Shown in pieces: positions 15,090 through 22,908 of a stretch of DNA of 42,212 nt; the first letter of the stretch is position 1, and every line of letters begins with the position of its first letter. The translations under genes were made by a program, and so were the position numbers. The stretch lies in IMG/VR virus record IMGVR_UViG_3300025674_000094, positions 1 to 42,212 of that record; one strand, given 5' to 3'. This DNA comes from a virus. The notes below the pieces were generated by a model, which did not search any database, had not been told where the DNA came from, and saw nothing but the letters and a program-made list of their open reading frames with translations.

Positions 15090-15221
15090 ATGAATAATAT
15101 AGAGAAAATAGTAGTAGAAGTAATAGAAGGTATACTAGATAGACTAGAGATTTTCGGAGAGGTTATGTTGTACGTAGGTACAATTTATCTACTGATAATA
15201 GTTCTTAGACTATGTTTTTAG
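15090..15221 (+). CDS. Small membrane protein, 43 aa
   Basis: ATG at 15090 has AAGGAG upstream, directly after the tRNA-like element. The translation MNNIEKIVVEVIEGILDRLE then IFGEVMLYVGTIYLLIIVLR LCF (given in parts) shows an amphipathic N-terminal helix and a C-terminal membrane span. It is unrecognised. It lies upstream of the amidoligase genes and may anchor something at the membrane. Confidence 0.6.
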   Translation: MNNIEKIVVEVIEGILDRLEIFGEVMLYVGTIYLLIIVLRLCF

Positions 15222-15339
15222 TAGAAGATAGTTTAAAATAGTTCTTGACTTTTAATATAGAATTTAGTAAGTTAATGGTACGCCAGAGTACGATATACAA
15301 GTATTTTGTCGTAGAGAAAATAACTAATAGAGAGGTAAT

Positions 15340-15486
15340 ATGAGAGAGATAATACATCATCTACTAGGCTCTTGTGGAGAGCATCATATAAGTCTACTGA
15401 CTATATTGTCTAGTGGATTTATTGTACTCTACAAAGATTATATTCTACATATAATTAGAGAGGTGAAAGATGTTCTACTCAAATGA
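15340..15486 (+). CDS. Small membrane-associated protein, 48 aa
   Basis: ATG at 15340 follows GAGAGG. The translation begins MREIIHHLLGSCGEHHISLL and continues with a hydrophobic stretch TILSSGFIVLYKDYILHII. Its last 17 bases overlap the first amidoligase gene, so translation is probably coupled. It has a His-rich N-terminus and one short membrane segment. A weak promoter-like TTGACT (15245-15250) lies in the 118-base gap before it. Unrecognised. Confidence 0.6.
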   Translation: MREIIHHLLGSCGEHHISLLTILSSGFIVLYKDYILHIIREVKDVLLK

Positions 15487-17371
15487 AGTCTACATATCTA
15501 ATATATGTAGTGCTAGAGAACTAGAGAACAAAGACGCTAGATTTTCTAATACTTCTATAGATGATATGATTAGAGGTTCAAGACCTCTAACAAAACAGAT
15601 AGAGAACACTTGGTTTCTACGACTAGGTTACTCTCTTCTAAAATACAGACTCTTTAAAGTTATAGACGTAGTAGACCACGAGACCTTAGAAGAGTCTATA
15701 AGTTCTGTAGAGAAGAGACCTAATCTAATACTTGAATCTATCTATGGAGATAGTGTTATAATAGCTAGGGCTAGAGATGTTTTGTTTTGCTCTGCACCAA
15801 CTTCAGGTATGAGATTAACGTATAGTCACATTCGTCTACCTACTATCTATAGAGACAAAAGCAGTACAGATATAGAGCGATTTATGTTCTCTCCTCCATG
15901 GCGTAGAGATACTTTAATTAGGAGAGACCAAGAAGATATGTTTAATTATATGTCTACTGATTATATCTCTAGATGTTCTGATGTGGTTTCATACTCTTCA
16001 GCCTATAGAATATGGAAAGATAAATTATTTGTAGACAGATTAGATAGTAGAGTATCTAATCCTAATAGATTCTACCTTGACTCTAAGACAAATAGATTTC
16101 TAAATCATAGAAAGAGACATGAGACTTTAGAGGCAGAAAAATATATAGAGTGTACTTATTGTACTAAAGTAGTTTCAGAGTACGTAAGTGTTCCTAGATT
16201 AGGTGAAATCTGTAATTCTTGTCTTAGAGAAGTAGAGATACCATGTGGTATATGTCTAAGTACAGACAAAATCTCTAATATAAATTACTCTGAAGACTAC
16301 GATAGTAGACTCAGAGGTATTCTACAATCACTTGGTATAGAGACATCTCATCGTAGATGTGCACACAAAGTACACAGAGAATGTGATAGGTGTTCTATTC
16401 TAGAGACTATAGATATAGAGAAGTTACATAGTATGGAGACCTTAGTAGATAGAAAGCAATACCTTTCAGCATTCCATAGGCATGGCTACGGAGAGTCATA
16501 TCACTCTATTAATGGAGATAATCTATGTACTAATTGTGCAGAGTTAAGATTAAACTCTAGACTTTTCTCTCCCTACAGAGGACGCACTCTACCTAAGATG
16601 CGTTCTAAGCACAAAGATTATACTAGACATATAGGTATAGAGAGTGAGGTTATTACACACTATGAAGATGTAGAAGATTACCAAGAGAATGCTTGGTGTC
16701 CAGATAATTTTGAGGTAGTACCAGATGGTTCTCTAGGTAGTGGTGGTGTAGAGTTCAGAACAGATAGACCACTAATAAGTAGCCTAGTAGACAAGTCTCT
16801 AGATGAACTAGAGCAGGTACATAGAGATGAAGACAATCATGTCTCTACAGATTGTGGAGTACATATACATATCAATGCTATGGACTTTGGATTCAGAGAA
16901 CTAAAAAGTCTCTTGATGCTGACCAGCTCTATACAAAAAACTATCTACAGCTCTCTCCCAAAGAGTAGAGTTACTAATTCTTACGCTAGACCTATAGAGC
17001 TTAATCCTATAGAGATAGCACAAATAAAAGACTTGCCCTCTCTAGTAAGGAGTTACTATAGTATGGCAGAGGACTCGTTCAGTAGTAATAGGTACAATGA
17101 TGCTAGGTACATAGGTACTAACCTACATGCTAGGTTCTTCTTAGGTACTATAGAGTTCAGATACCACGAGGGAGAGATATACTCTAAGAATATCAAGAGG
17201 TGGATAAAGTTTCTTAATAGAATAATGGACACCTCTAAAGATTTACATAGAAATACAAAATTGTATCAGAAGGTATTGTCTACTTCCAGTAATGAGATGG
17301 ATATTATCCATAGTATTGGTGGAGCAGAGAGTACAGAATACATAGAAGAGAGAATAAACGATAACAAATAA
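15470..17371 (+). CDS. Amidoligase (COOH-NH2 ligase family) with zinc-finger region, 633 aa
   Basis: The C-terminal domain (about 385-590) has the glutamine-synthetase-like amidoligase signature: HIGIESE (387-393), VPDGSL (417-422), VEFRT (427-431), CGVHIHI (462-468) and IEFRYHEGE (561-569). These supply the acidic and basic residues for metal-ATP binding. Before it lies a cysteine-rich region with CTYC (228-231), CNSC (248-251), CGIC (259-262), RC....C..C (297-308) and CTNC (353-356), apparently several zinc knuckles. The N-terminal 220 residues are unrecognised. The family joins amines or ammonia to carboxylates using ATP. The gene is followed 11 bases later by an amidotransferase gene. The substrate is unknown. 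Confidence 0.85.
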   Translation: MFYSNEVYISNICSARELENKDARFSNTSIDDMIRGSRPLTKQIENTWFLRLGYSLLKYRLFKVIDVVDHETLEESISSVEKRPNLILESIYGDSVIIARARDVLFCSAPTSGMRLTYSHIRLPTIYRDKSSTDIERFMFSPPWRRDTLIRRDQEDMFNYMSTDYISRCSDVVSYSSAYRIWKDKLFVDRLDSRVSNPNRFYLDSKTNRFLNHRKRHETLEAEKYIECTYCTKVVSEYVSVPRLGEICNSCLREVEIPCGICLSTDKISNINYSEDYDSRLRGILQSLGIETSHRRCAHKVHRECDRCSILETIDIEKLHSMETLVDRKQYLSAFHRHGYGESYHSINGDNLCTNCAELRLNSRLFSPYRGRTLPKMRSKHKDYTRHIGIESEVITHYEDVEDYQENAWCPDNFEVVPDGSLGSGGVEFRTDRPLISSLVDKSLDELEQVHRDEDNHVSTDCGVHIHINAMDFGFRELKSLLMLTSSIQKTIYSSLPKSRVTNSYARPIELNPIEIAQIKDLPSLVRSYYSMAEDSFSSNRYNDARYIGTNLHARFFLGTIEFRYHEGEIYSKNIKRWIKFLNRIMDTSKDLHRNTKLYQKVLSTSSNEMDIIHSIGGAESTEYIEERINDNK

Positions 17372-17382
17372 GGAGACACTAT

Positions 17383-18399
17383 ATGTGTGGTATATTCGGG
17401 TTCGCTAAGACAAGTGGACACCAGACAGAAACCCAGTTAGAGATGTTAAAAGAGGTACTGACAGAACTAGCAGATGAATCTTCTATTAGAGGTACTGATA
17501 GTACAGGAGTATCTATCATACAACCTAATAGCAGGAGAACTTACAAGACTCTACTAGACTCATCTACGTTAGTAGGTACAGGAGACTGGACAGAGTTACT
17601 AGATAGTATCAATGTAGATACCACTATAGCTATAGGTCACGTAAGGCTAGCTACTCATGGAGTAGTAAAGACTCGCAACGCCCACCCGTTTCACGTAGGT
17701 GATGTTGTTGGGGCACACAATGGTATAATACATAACTACAATAAGGTAGCAAAGTCTCTAGGTAAAGAGGTAGAGGTAGACTCTCAAGTCATCTTCGCAT
17801 CTCTTAATAGAAACGAAATGAAGAACGCTTTCGAGGATATAGACGGAGACTTCGCTATCACTTGGATTAAAGAGAGCAATAGAAAGATACATCTAGCTAG
17901 AGAGTCTGGTAGACCTATGCACGTAGCTTATTGGAAGAAAGCTAGGGTTCTACTATGGGCATCTACTAAAGAAATACTAGAGACATCTATGTTACAGGCT
18001 GGTCTTAGATTACCTGTCAGTAAAGTACAAGAGGATTACATCTTCACCTACGATACAGACAAGTTCTCTAGCAAGCCTAGTGTAGAGCAGCAAGAGTTCT
18101 ATACTATGAGTCAATGGAATAGGTATGATACTACAAAGTATTATGGTACGTATGGTGCTTATGGGTGGCAAGACTCTACAGACTTTGAGACCTGCGACAT
18201 GAATCCTAGTCCAGCAAGTAAGAGTCTACTCAAACAAAGTAACGAGTTAATGTGTGGTATATGCTATGAGTGGGTAGATAGCGATGAGATAGAGATTGTT
18301 AATAGAGAGAACATGTGTATAGATTGTGAGTACCAAGTAGACATGAGTACACTACCCTCTAATGATAAGGAGATAAGTAATGAAGACTTCCCTTTCTAA
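17383..18399 (+). CDS. Class II glutamine amidotransferase with C-terminal zinc ribbon, 338 aa
   Basis: This is an Ntn-type glutaminase. Cys2 becomes the N-terminal nucleophile (MCGIFGF), with RGTDSTG (36-42), GHVRLATHG (85-93), NAHPF (99-103) and AHNGIIHN (111-118). It would release ammonia from glutamine. No synthetase domain follows. Instead there is a Tyr/Gly-rich linker and a four-Cys ribbon, CGIC (291-294) and CIDC (312-315). The last residues are NEDFPF, resembling the acidic C-terminal tip of SSB proteins. It lies between two amidoligase genes, implying ammonia supply to one or both. GAGAC precedes the ATG. Confidence 0.92.
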   Translation: MCGIFGFAKTSGHQTETQLEMLKEVLTELADESSIRGTDSTGVSIIQPNSRRTYKTLLDSSTLVGTGDWTELLDSINVDTTIAIGHVRLATHGVVKTRNAHPFHVGDVVGAHNGIIHNYNKVAKSLGKEVEVDSQVIFASLNRNEMKNAFEDIDGDFAITWIKESNRKIHLARESGRPMHVAYWKKARVLLWASTKEILETSMLQAGLRLPVSKVQEDYIFTYDTDKFSSKPSVEQQEFYTMSQWNRYDTTKYYGTYGAYGWQDSTDFETCDMNPSPASKSLLKQSNELMCGICYEWVDSDEIEIVNRENMCIDCEYQVDMSTLPSNDKEISNEDFPF

Positions 18400-18691
18400 G
18401 AAGAAGGTAATACTCATAGGATTGCCCGACCCTATTAAACTAAAGTCTAAGAAATATATTATAGAGACTTTATATAATAGAGCAAAGAAGAATCCTTTCC
18501 TAAAAGAACACTCTTACGAAGAGTATCTAGAGTTTTTACAGACTCAGATTTCTACGCTAGGCTCTATAGAAATAGAAGAGAGTGACGTAGAGATAGAGAC
18601 TCGTATATTCGATGCTCTAAAGAAAATGGATTGGATTAAAGTTATTAACACTTTTGTACTGGGGATAATTACTACTAACATAGGAGTCTAG
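18380..18691 (+). CDS. Hypothetical protein between amidotransferase and second amidoligase, 103 aa
   Basis: ATG at 18380 has AAGGAG upstream inside the end of the amidotransferase gene (20-base overlap). The protein is basic at the N-terminus (KTSLSKKKVILIGLPDPIKL), acidic in the middle (SIEIEESDVEIETRIFDALK), and ends in a hydrophobic stretch (INTFVLGIITTNIGV) that might be a membrane segment. It is unrecognised. Its position suggests a partner of the amidoligase module. Confidence 0.65.
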   Translation: MKTSLSKKKVILIGLPDPIKLKSKKYIIETLYNRAKKNPFLKEHSYEEYLEFLQTQISTLGSIEIEESDVEIETRIFDALKKMDWIKVINTFVLGIITTNIGV

Positions 18692-18692
18692 T

Positions 18693-19829
18693 ATGAGTCT
18701 ATCGAGTGAAGAAGTAGAAGAAGAAGTTCTTGTAGAGTGTGAGAACTGCGAGGTAAAAATAGAAGAATACCACGCTCACTCTCTATGCGAAGAGTGCTAC
18801 CATGAGGTATATGTCACATGTTGTCATTGTGGAGACGAAACATACGAAGAAGAATCTTATTACTCTAGTAATAGTTCTGACTATTATTGTGGAGATTGCT
18901 ACTTTGAGGTATATACTAGTTGTTACGAATGTGAAGAAGAAGTAGAGAGAGATACAACCTACTGGCATAATGACGAGCCCTATTGTGAATATCATTTACC
19001 AGACACTTCTGATTGCCTAGTAGAAAACATAGAGAATGCAATACCTCCTAGTATGTCTAGAGACGCAGAGACATTTGACAAGTTAAATGTTAAGAGACTT
19101 GTAGGCTTAGAGGCTGAGTGTATGTACCCTTATACTGATAGTATACATACTCCCTCTAATTGGGCGACTACGTATGATGGTTCTATAAGTACAGGGGGAG
19201 ACTACGAGGGTATAGAGTTGGTAAGTACTCCTTCAAGTGGAGACCTACTATATAGCCAAGTGTTTGACCTAGTAGACTGGGCAAAGAGTTACAATGCAGT
19301 AGTAAACTCTAGTTGTGGACTACACGTACACTTTGACTCTACGAATCTTAATGCTAGGCAGGTTGCTCATATAGGTATTGTCTACTCTAGGTATCAGCAT
19401 TTACTAAAAGATATGATGCCTCCCTCTAGGCAAGGCTCTAGATGGTGTAAAGATTTCAGTATGAATGTTGATACTCTGAGAAATATAGACACAGAAGAAG
19501 AGTTAATAGAAGAGTACTATGAGTCTATGAATTGTAGACCTAGTACAGAGAAGTATAATGATGCTAGGTATTGTGGTCTTAACTTACACTCTAGATACTT
19601 TCATGGTAGTCTAGAGTTCAGACTGCACTCTGGTACTCTAAGTAAGACTAAGATAGTTAATTGGATTCGTATACTAAATGCAATTATAGAGAAAGGTATA
19701 GAGATAGAAAAAGATTCATCTTTAGTAGACGAGTTCTTAAAGTATGGAGACTTAACTAGCTTTGTAAAAACTATAGGAGAAGAGTTAACCTCCTATCATT
19801 CAAAGAGAGTAATGAAGTTTGCAAGTTAA
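18693..19829 (+). CDS. Second amidoligase with N-terminal LIM-like zinc region, 378 aa
   Basis: The N-terminal 105 residues hold repeated zinc knuckles: CENC (16-19), CEEC (32-35), CCHC (43-46), CGDC (66-69), CYEC (77-80), then Cys98 and His101. The amidoligase domain follows: VGLEAE (137-142), YDGSI (161-165), GIELVS (173-178), CGLHVHF (208-214) and LEFRLHSGT (308-315 region). It is very acidic in the first 60 residues. It starts one base after the preceding stop. It shares motif order and the sequence KYNDARY.G.NLH.R with the first amidoligase, so the pair probably arose by duplication or serves two steps of one pathway. Confidence 0.87.
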   Translation: MSLSSEEVEEEVLVECENCEVKIEEYHAHSLCEECYHEVYVTCCHCGDETYEEESYYSSNSSDYYCGDCYFEVYTSCYECEEEVERDTTYWHNDEPYCEYHLPDTSDCLVENIENAIPPSMSRDAETFDKLNVKRLVGLEAECMYPYTDSIHTPSNWATTYDGSISTGGDYEGIELVSTPSSGDLLYSQVFDLVDWAKSYNAVVNSSCGLHVHFDSTNLNARQVAHIGIVYSRYQHLLKDMMPPSRQGSRWCKDFSMNVDTLRNIDTEEELIEEYYESMNCRPSTEKYNDARYCGLNLHSRYFHGSLEFRLHSGTLSKTKIVNWIRILNAIIEKGIEIEKDSSLVDEFLKYGDLTSFVKTIGEELTSYHSKRVMKFAS

Positions 19830-19847
19830 TAAAACAAGGAGAGTAAA

Positions 19848-20096
19848 ATGAATAAGACAATAACAATAGAGTTAATAGTAGATAGCAACACAGAGAGAGA
19901 CCATAGGATTTTACAGGAAGGTGCAACTATAGAAAACTTTATAGAGGATACTATAACTAATGAGTTAAAAGATTATGGTATCTCAGTATACTCTACTGCA
20001 TCTAATGTAGATAAACTAGAAGAGGAGGTTGTTTATGTAGACTCAGCTTATGAAGTGTCTGGATTAAAATCAGAGGAGGTAGAATGGGAGGGGTAA
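19848..20096 (+). CDS. Small acidic protein, 82 aa
   Basis: AAGGAG precedes the ATG. The sequence starts MNKTITIELIVDSNTERDHR and has an alternating strand-helix-strand pattern. The C-terminus is strongly acidic (SGLKSEEVEWEG). It has no Cys. It is unrecognised. The last 13 bases overlap the next small gene. It is the last gene before the basic 50-aa ORF and may belong with the amidoligase module. Confidence 0.65.
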   Translation: MNKTITIELIVDSNTERDHRILQEGATIENFIEDTITNELKDYGISVYSTASNVDKLEEEVVYVDSAYEVSGLKSEEVEWEG

Positions 20097-20236
20097 AATC
20101 ATTACTAATAGATAATGATATAGAATTTATTAAACATTATCTACGTAAAAAGAAAGATAGTACTTGCACAAGTACTAAATGCTGTGTAAATTCTATACAG
20201 AAAAAAGAGAATAAGAGGAAGAAGAGATGCCTTTAG
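20084..20236 (+). CDS. Small basic Cys-containing protein, 50 aa
   Basis: ATG at 20084 is five bases after a near-perfect GAGGAGGT ribosome site located in the end of the previous gene, which argues for translation. The protein reads MGGVKSLLIDNDIEFIKHYL then a Lys/Arg-rich region with STCTSTKCC and ends KKENKRKKRCL. It overlaps the nuclease start by 10 bases. A nucleic-acid-binding role is suggested by charge only. A perfect palindrome lies within its coding sequence. Confidence 0.6.
   Translation: MGGVKSLLIDNDIEFIKHYLRKKKDSTCTSTKCCVNSIQKKENKRKKRCL
20158..20177. promoter_or_regulatory. Perfect inverted repeat TAGTACTTG-CA-CAAGTACTA
   Basis: Nine-base arms around a two-base centre, inside the 50-aa gene and 50 bases upstream of the nuclease start. 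The dyad is suitable for a dimeric DNA-binding protein, or as an RNA hairpin if the centre pairs open. The TTGCA core also occurs in several intergenic sites. Confidence 0.45.
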
Positions 20237-21099
20237 TAGGATTAAGATACCCTGATGGTGATGTAGTATCACTAGAGGATATAGCAAGTAATAAAGTAGA
20301 CTTAGGTAGGATGGGTGCTACGTTGCCCACCCTACTTGAAATGTCTAAGACAAGACCTGTAGATAGAAAGCCTTCTACAACAGAGTTACTAAATGGTACT
20401 TGTCAATCTTATCTACAAAGAACTGCAGACTACTTTGAGTCACCTGACTCACAAGCGTTTGCTATAGCTGGTACTAGACATCATAGCTTACTAGAGAATT
20501 CAGCATTAGATAATGTCAACCAGTTAACAGAGATAGACCTAGAGTACAAAGGTATAACAGGAACTGCAGACTTATATGATGTAGATAGAAAAATGCTAGT
20601 AGATTATAAGATGTCTGGTTCATATAAAATAGCTAAGGCTTTAGGAGTACAAGTAAAACATTCCTTTCACCCTACCGAAGTCTATAAGACAAGTGGTAAG
20701 CATGGCAAGAAAGGTACACCTAGAAGAGTAAAAGAGTTTTACCTAGACGAAACCAAAGCAGACTTAGAAGATTGGGGATGGCAGGTAAACTACTACAGGT
20801 ACTTGCTAGAGAAAGATAAAGGATACGAAGTTAGAAGTATGTATATACAGATTACTGCTAGAGATGGTGGACTACAGGTAGCAACTAGCAGAGGTATTGA
20901 TAGAAATATATACATGATAAAAGTTCCCTTTATAGATAATGAACACCTAGAGTATAAGTTTAACAGTAAAAAAGACGAACTATTGAAGGCACTAAGTACG
21001 AAAGAATTGCCTAATAAATGTACAGAGAGTGAGACTTGGAAAGGTAGTAAGTGCAAGTCTTATTGTTCGGTAAGAGATGTTTGTCCATACGTAAACTAA
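20227..21099 (+). CDS. Cas4/RecB-like PD-(D/E)XK nuclease with Fe-S cysteines, 290 aa
   Basis: Motifs in order: TRHH (His86), GTADLYDVD (Asp115), LVDYK (Asp126, Lys128) and QVNYYRY (Gln186, Tyr190), the classic RecB-family nuclease set. Cys59 plus Cys276, Cys280 and Cys286 match the one-plus-three cysteine layout of the 4Fe-4S cluster in Cas4, AddB and Dna2 nucleases, though the first spacing is x3 rather than x2. It probably resects DNA ends for the neighbouring Rad52-like annealing protein. No CRISPR genes are nearby. Confidence 0.85.
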   Translation: MPLVGLRYPDGDVVSLEDIASNKVDLGRMGATLPTLLEMSKTRPVDRKPSTTELLNGTCQSYLQRTADYFESPDSQAFAIAGTRHHSLLENSALDNVNQLTEIDLEYKGITGTADLYDVDRKMLVDYKMSGSYKIAKALGVQVKHSFHPTEVYKTSGKHGKKGTPRRVKEFYLDETKADLEDWGWQVNYYRYLLEKDKGYEVRSMYIQITARDGGLQVATSRGIDRNIYMIKVPFIDNEHLEYKFNSKKDELLKALSTKELPNKCTESETWKGSKCKSYCSVRDVCPYVN

Positions 21100-21108
21100 G
21101 GAGGTATA

Positions 21109-21351
21109 ATGCTTAAAGAGAGTATAGATAATAATAGAGCGTGGGCAATAAAAGAAATTAGAGATGGCTCTGATTGGTGGATGATAAGAGGTGGTGCTTT
21201 CTCTAATAAAACAAATAACAAATACCCAAAGAGATTATTTAAAGAGAAGGGAGATGCAGAACTATTCTCCAACAATTTAAATAGAGAAGGTAATTGGAAA
21301 ACTAAAATAGTAGAGGTATGGAATTTTAAAAAAGACAAAGATAATAAATAG
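21109..21351 (+). CDS. Hypothetical protein, 80 aa
   Basis: GGAGG precedes the ATG. The protein is basic and aromatic (AWAIKEIRDGSDWWMIRGGA; NREGNWKTKIVEVWNFKK). It looks like a small beta-alpha domain and is unrecognised. It lies in the recombination operon nine bases after the nuclease gene. The C-terminal KKDKDNK tail is lysine-rich. Confidence 0.6.
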   Translation: MLKESIDNNRAWAIKEIRDGSDWWMIRGGAFSNKTNNKYPKRLFKEKGDAELFSNNLNREGNWKTKIVEVWNFKKDKDNK

Positions 21352-21376
21352 AGTAGAGGAAATAGACTCTAGGTTA

Positions 21377-21538
21377 ATGGAATTAGAGATGGCTTTAATG
21401 CACTTAATGAACGTGGTAGCTAATCAAGACGAAGAACTACCATCATTCATAGAGAACTTTGATAAGGCTAAGAAGTTAACTGGAGATGAAGAAGTAATGA
21501 ATAGTATATTTTCCTCTAAAGAAAAAGCAGAGGCTTAA
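21377..21538 (+). CDS. Small helical protein, 53 aa
   Basis: This short ORF is MELEMALMHLMNVVANQDEE followed by LPSFIENFDKAKKLTG and ending KEKAEA. The frame is also open upstream to about 21310 (reading INRVEEIDSRL before the ATG) but without a standard start, so the true N-terminus may be earlier. The next gene's ATG directly follows its TAA. It is probably coiled coil and is unrecognised. Confidence 0.5.
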   Translation: MELEMALMHLMNVVANQDEELPSFIENFDKAKKLTGDEEVMNSIFSSKEKAEA

Positions 21539-21730
21539 ATGAGAGATAACAATCACATAATTTCCTTGATAGAAGAAAGGTTAGAGAAAGGAAAGAGAGA
21601 GTACAAACAAGAGGTAGATGTAAACGATGGTAGGGATTGGATGAATGAAGCACTAGAAGAATTGCTAGATGCTTGTGTATATCTATCAGCACAAATAATA
21701 AAAGTAAAAGAAAGGAGTCTGAATGAGTAG
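21539..21730 (+). CDS. Small MazG-like helical protein, 63 aa
   Basis: The pattern EALEELLDACVYLSAQIIKV after RDWMN resembles short all-alpha NTP-pyrophosphohydrolase-like (MazG-type) or related phage proteins with an E-x2-E...D core. At 63 residues it would be a minimal version, so catalysis is uncertain. ATG immediately follows the previous stop. The end overlaps the Rad52-like gene by eight bases. Confidence 0.55.
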   Translation: MRDNNHIISLIEERLEKGKREYKQEVDVNDGRDWMNEALEELLDACVYLSAQIIKVKERSLNE

Positions 21731-22343
21731 TGAAATAGAAGTAATAGGTAGTCCTACAGAGATAATAACCGACATTGGTTTTGATGTTATGAGAGACTTG
21801 CACAATGTAGTATCTAATGTAGATACACCTAAGTCTTTTGTCAAAAACAAAATGGGTACTGACTATGTAGAGTATTCCTATATGCGTTCTGTTGCAGATA
21901 AGTACTATCCCGGATGGTCTTGGACTATAGTTAATACAGATAATCTAGGTAGTGAAGCGTTTATGGTACATGGCAGATTGAAATGGTTCGAGGGTGGTAT
22001 ATGGAGACTAGGTGATATGACTGCCGCTCATAGAATAATGCAGAAGAGAAGTGGTGGTGGGTTTGTAGATGTGGGTAACGATATTAAGTCCGCTAATACA
22101 GATTGTATTAAGAAAGCATTTAATATGTACCTTAACATAGCAGACGATGTGTATCGCAATAGAGTAGAAGACACCTCTCTTAATCAAGAAGATATAGAAT
22201 ACTTGATGAAAGAGATGGATGGATTAGACGAAGAGTGGAAAAGTAAAATATCTCATTCTATAGAAAGTGGTGATGTAGAGAAGGGAGATATGGATAAAGT
22301 AGTTAATAGAATAAATCAAATAAAGGAAGAAGTAAATGAGTAA
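21723..22343 (+). CDS. Rad52-like single-strand annealing protein, 206 aa
   Basis: The central segment YVEYSYMRSVADKYYPGWSW, AFMVHGRLKWFEGGIWR and the DIKSANTDCIKKAFNMYLNI signature fit the phage Rad52/22 DNA-annealing fold, with a helical acidic C-terminus. It would anneal complementary single strands during recombination-dependent replication. It is placed between a RecB-like nuclease and an SSB-like protein, a typical phage recombination set. AGGAGTC precedes the ATG. Confidence 0.75.
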   Translation: MSSEIEVIGSPTEIITDIGFDVMRDLHNVVSNVDTPKSFVKNKMGTDYVEYSYMRSVADKYYPGWSWTIVNTDNLGSEAFMVHGRLKWFEGGIWRLGDMTAAHRIMQKRSGGGFVDVGNDIKSANTDCIKKAFNMYLNIADDVYRNRVEDTSLNQEDIEYLMKEMDGLDEEWKSKISHSIESGDVEKGDMDKVVNRINQIKEEVNE

Positions 22344-22908
22344 TTCAATAGATGCAGTACTAGGTAATACTATAGGTGAAGAGTCTTACTATGACCCATC
22401 ATTAGACAAACCAAACGTAATGATTCCAGAGGGAGAGTACTACGCTCACGTTAAAGAGTTTACAGTAAAGTCAGATGTTGTTGTACGTAATAAGTATATG
22501 TCTGACATTTACAATATAGTATTCAAACTTGCTCCAGAAAATTCAGATAAAAACTTTGGAGAACATAGTGGAAGTTTGTTTGTAGGTAAAACAGTTAGGT
22601 CTAAAGGTTTCTTTAGATTTAAAAATCCTAATAGCCCTAACCTAGAGTCCAACTCTGGTGGAAACAGGGAATTTAAGGAGGTTTGTGAGGCTCTAGGGGT
22701 ATCTCCTGAAGAGAAAGAAGTTGATGGTAAAAAGGTGTTTGCTCTACCATCTCTCACTCCTGCTAATTCAGAGGGTAAGCCTGCAATAATAAAAGTTAAG
22801 CATGAAGACTGGACTAATAGAGATGGAGAAGATATGAAAAGTCCGAAGGCTTACAATGTATTTTCATGGTCTAATGGCAAGGTAGACGTATCAGACCTAC
22901 CATTCTAA
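22336..22908 (+). CDS. Single-strand DNA-binding-like protein, 190 aa
   Basis: It is a beta-rich protein (GEYYAHVKEFTVKSDVVVRN; GKTVRSKGFFRFKNP) with a C-terminal acidic tip ending DVSDLPF, like the D-x-P-F tip that recruits partners to bacterial SSB. Its place directly after the Rad52-like gene (eight-base overlap) supports a role coating single-stranded DNA. The N-terminal 20 residues are acidic. The OB fold itself is inferred, not proven. Confidence 0.72.
   Translation: MSNSIDAVLGNTIGEESYYDPSLDKPNVMIPEGEYYAHVKEFTVKSDVVVRNKYMSDIYNIVFKLAPENSDKNFGEHSGSLFVGKTVRSKGFFRFKNPNSPNLESNSGGNREFKEVCEALGVSPEEKEVDGKKVFALPSLTPANSEGKPAIIKVKHEDWTNRDGEDMKSPKAYNVFSWSNGKVDVSDLPF

Noticed and set aside
20227-21099. 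Cas4 as part of a CRISPR adaptation system
   Set aside because: No cas1, cas2 or repeat-spacer array is in the window; the gene sits in a phage recombination operon.
20793-21803. Minus-strand ORFs of 80-95 aa in the recombination operon
   Set aside because: Antisense shadows of plus-strand genes, Leu/Ser/Phe-rich in the manner of reverse-read AT-rich coding DNA.
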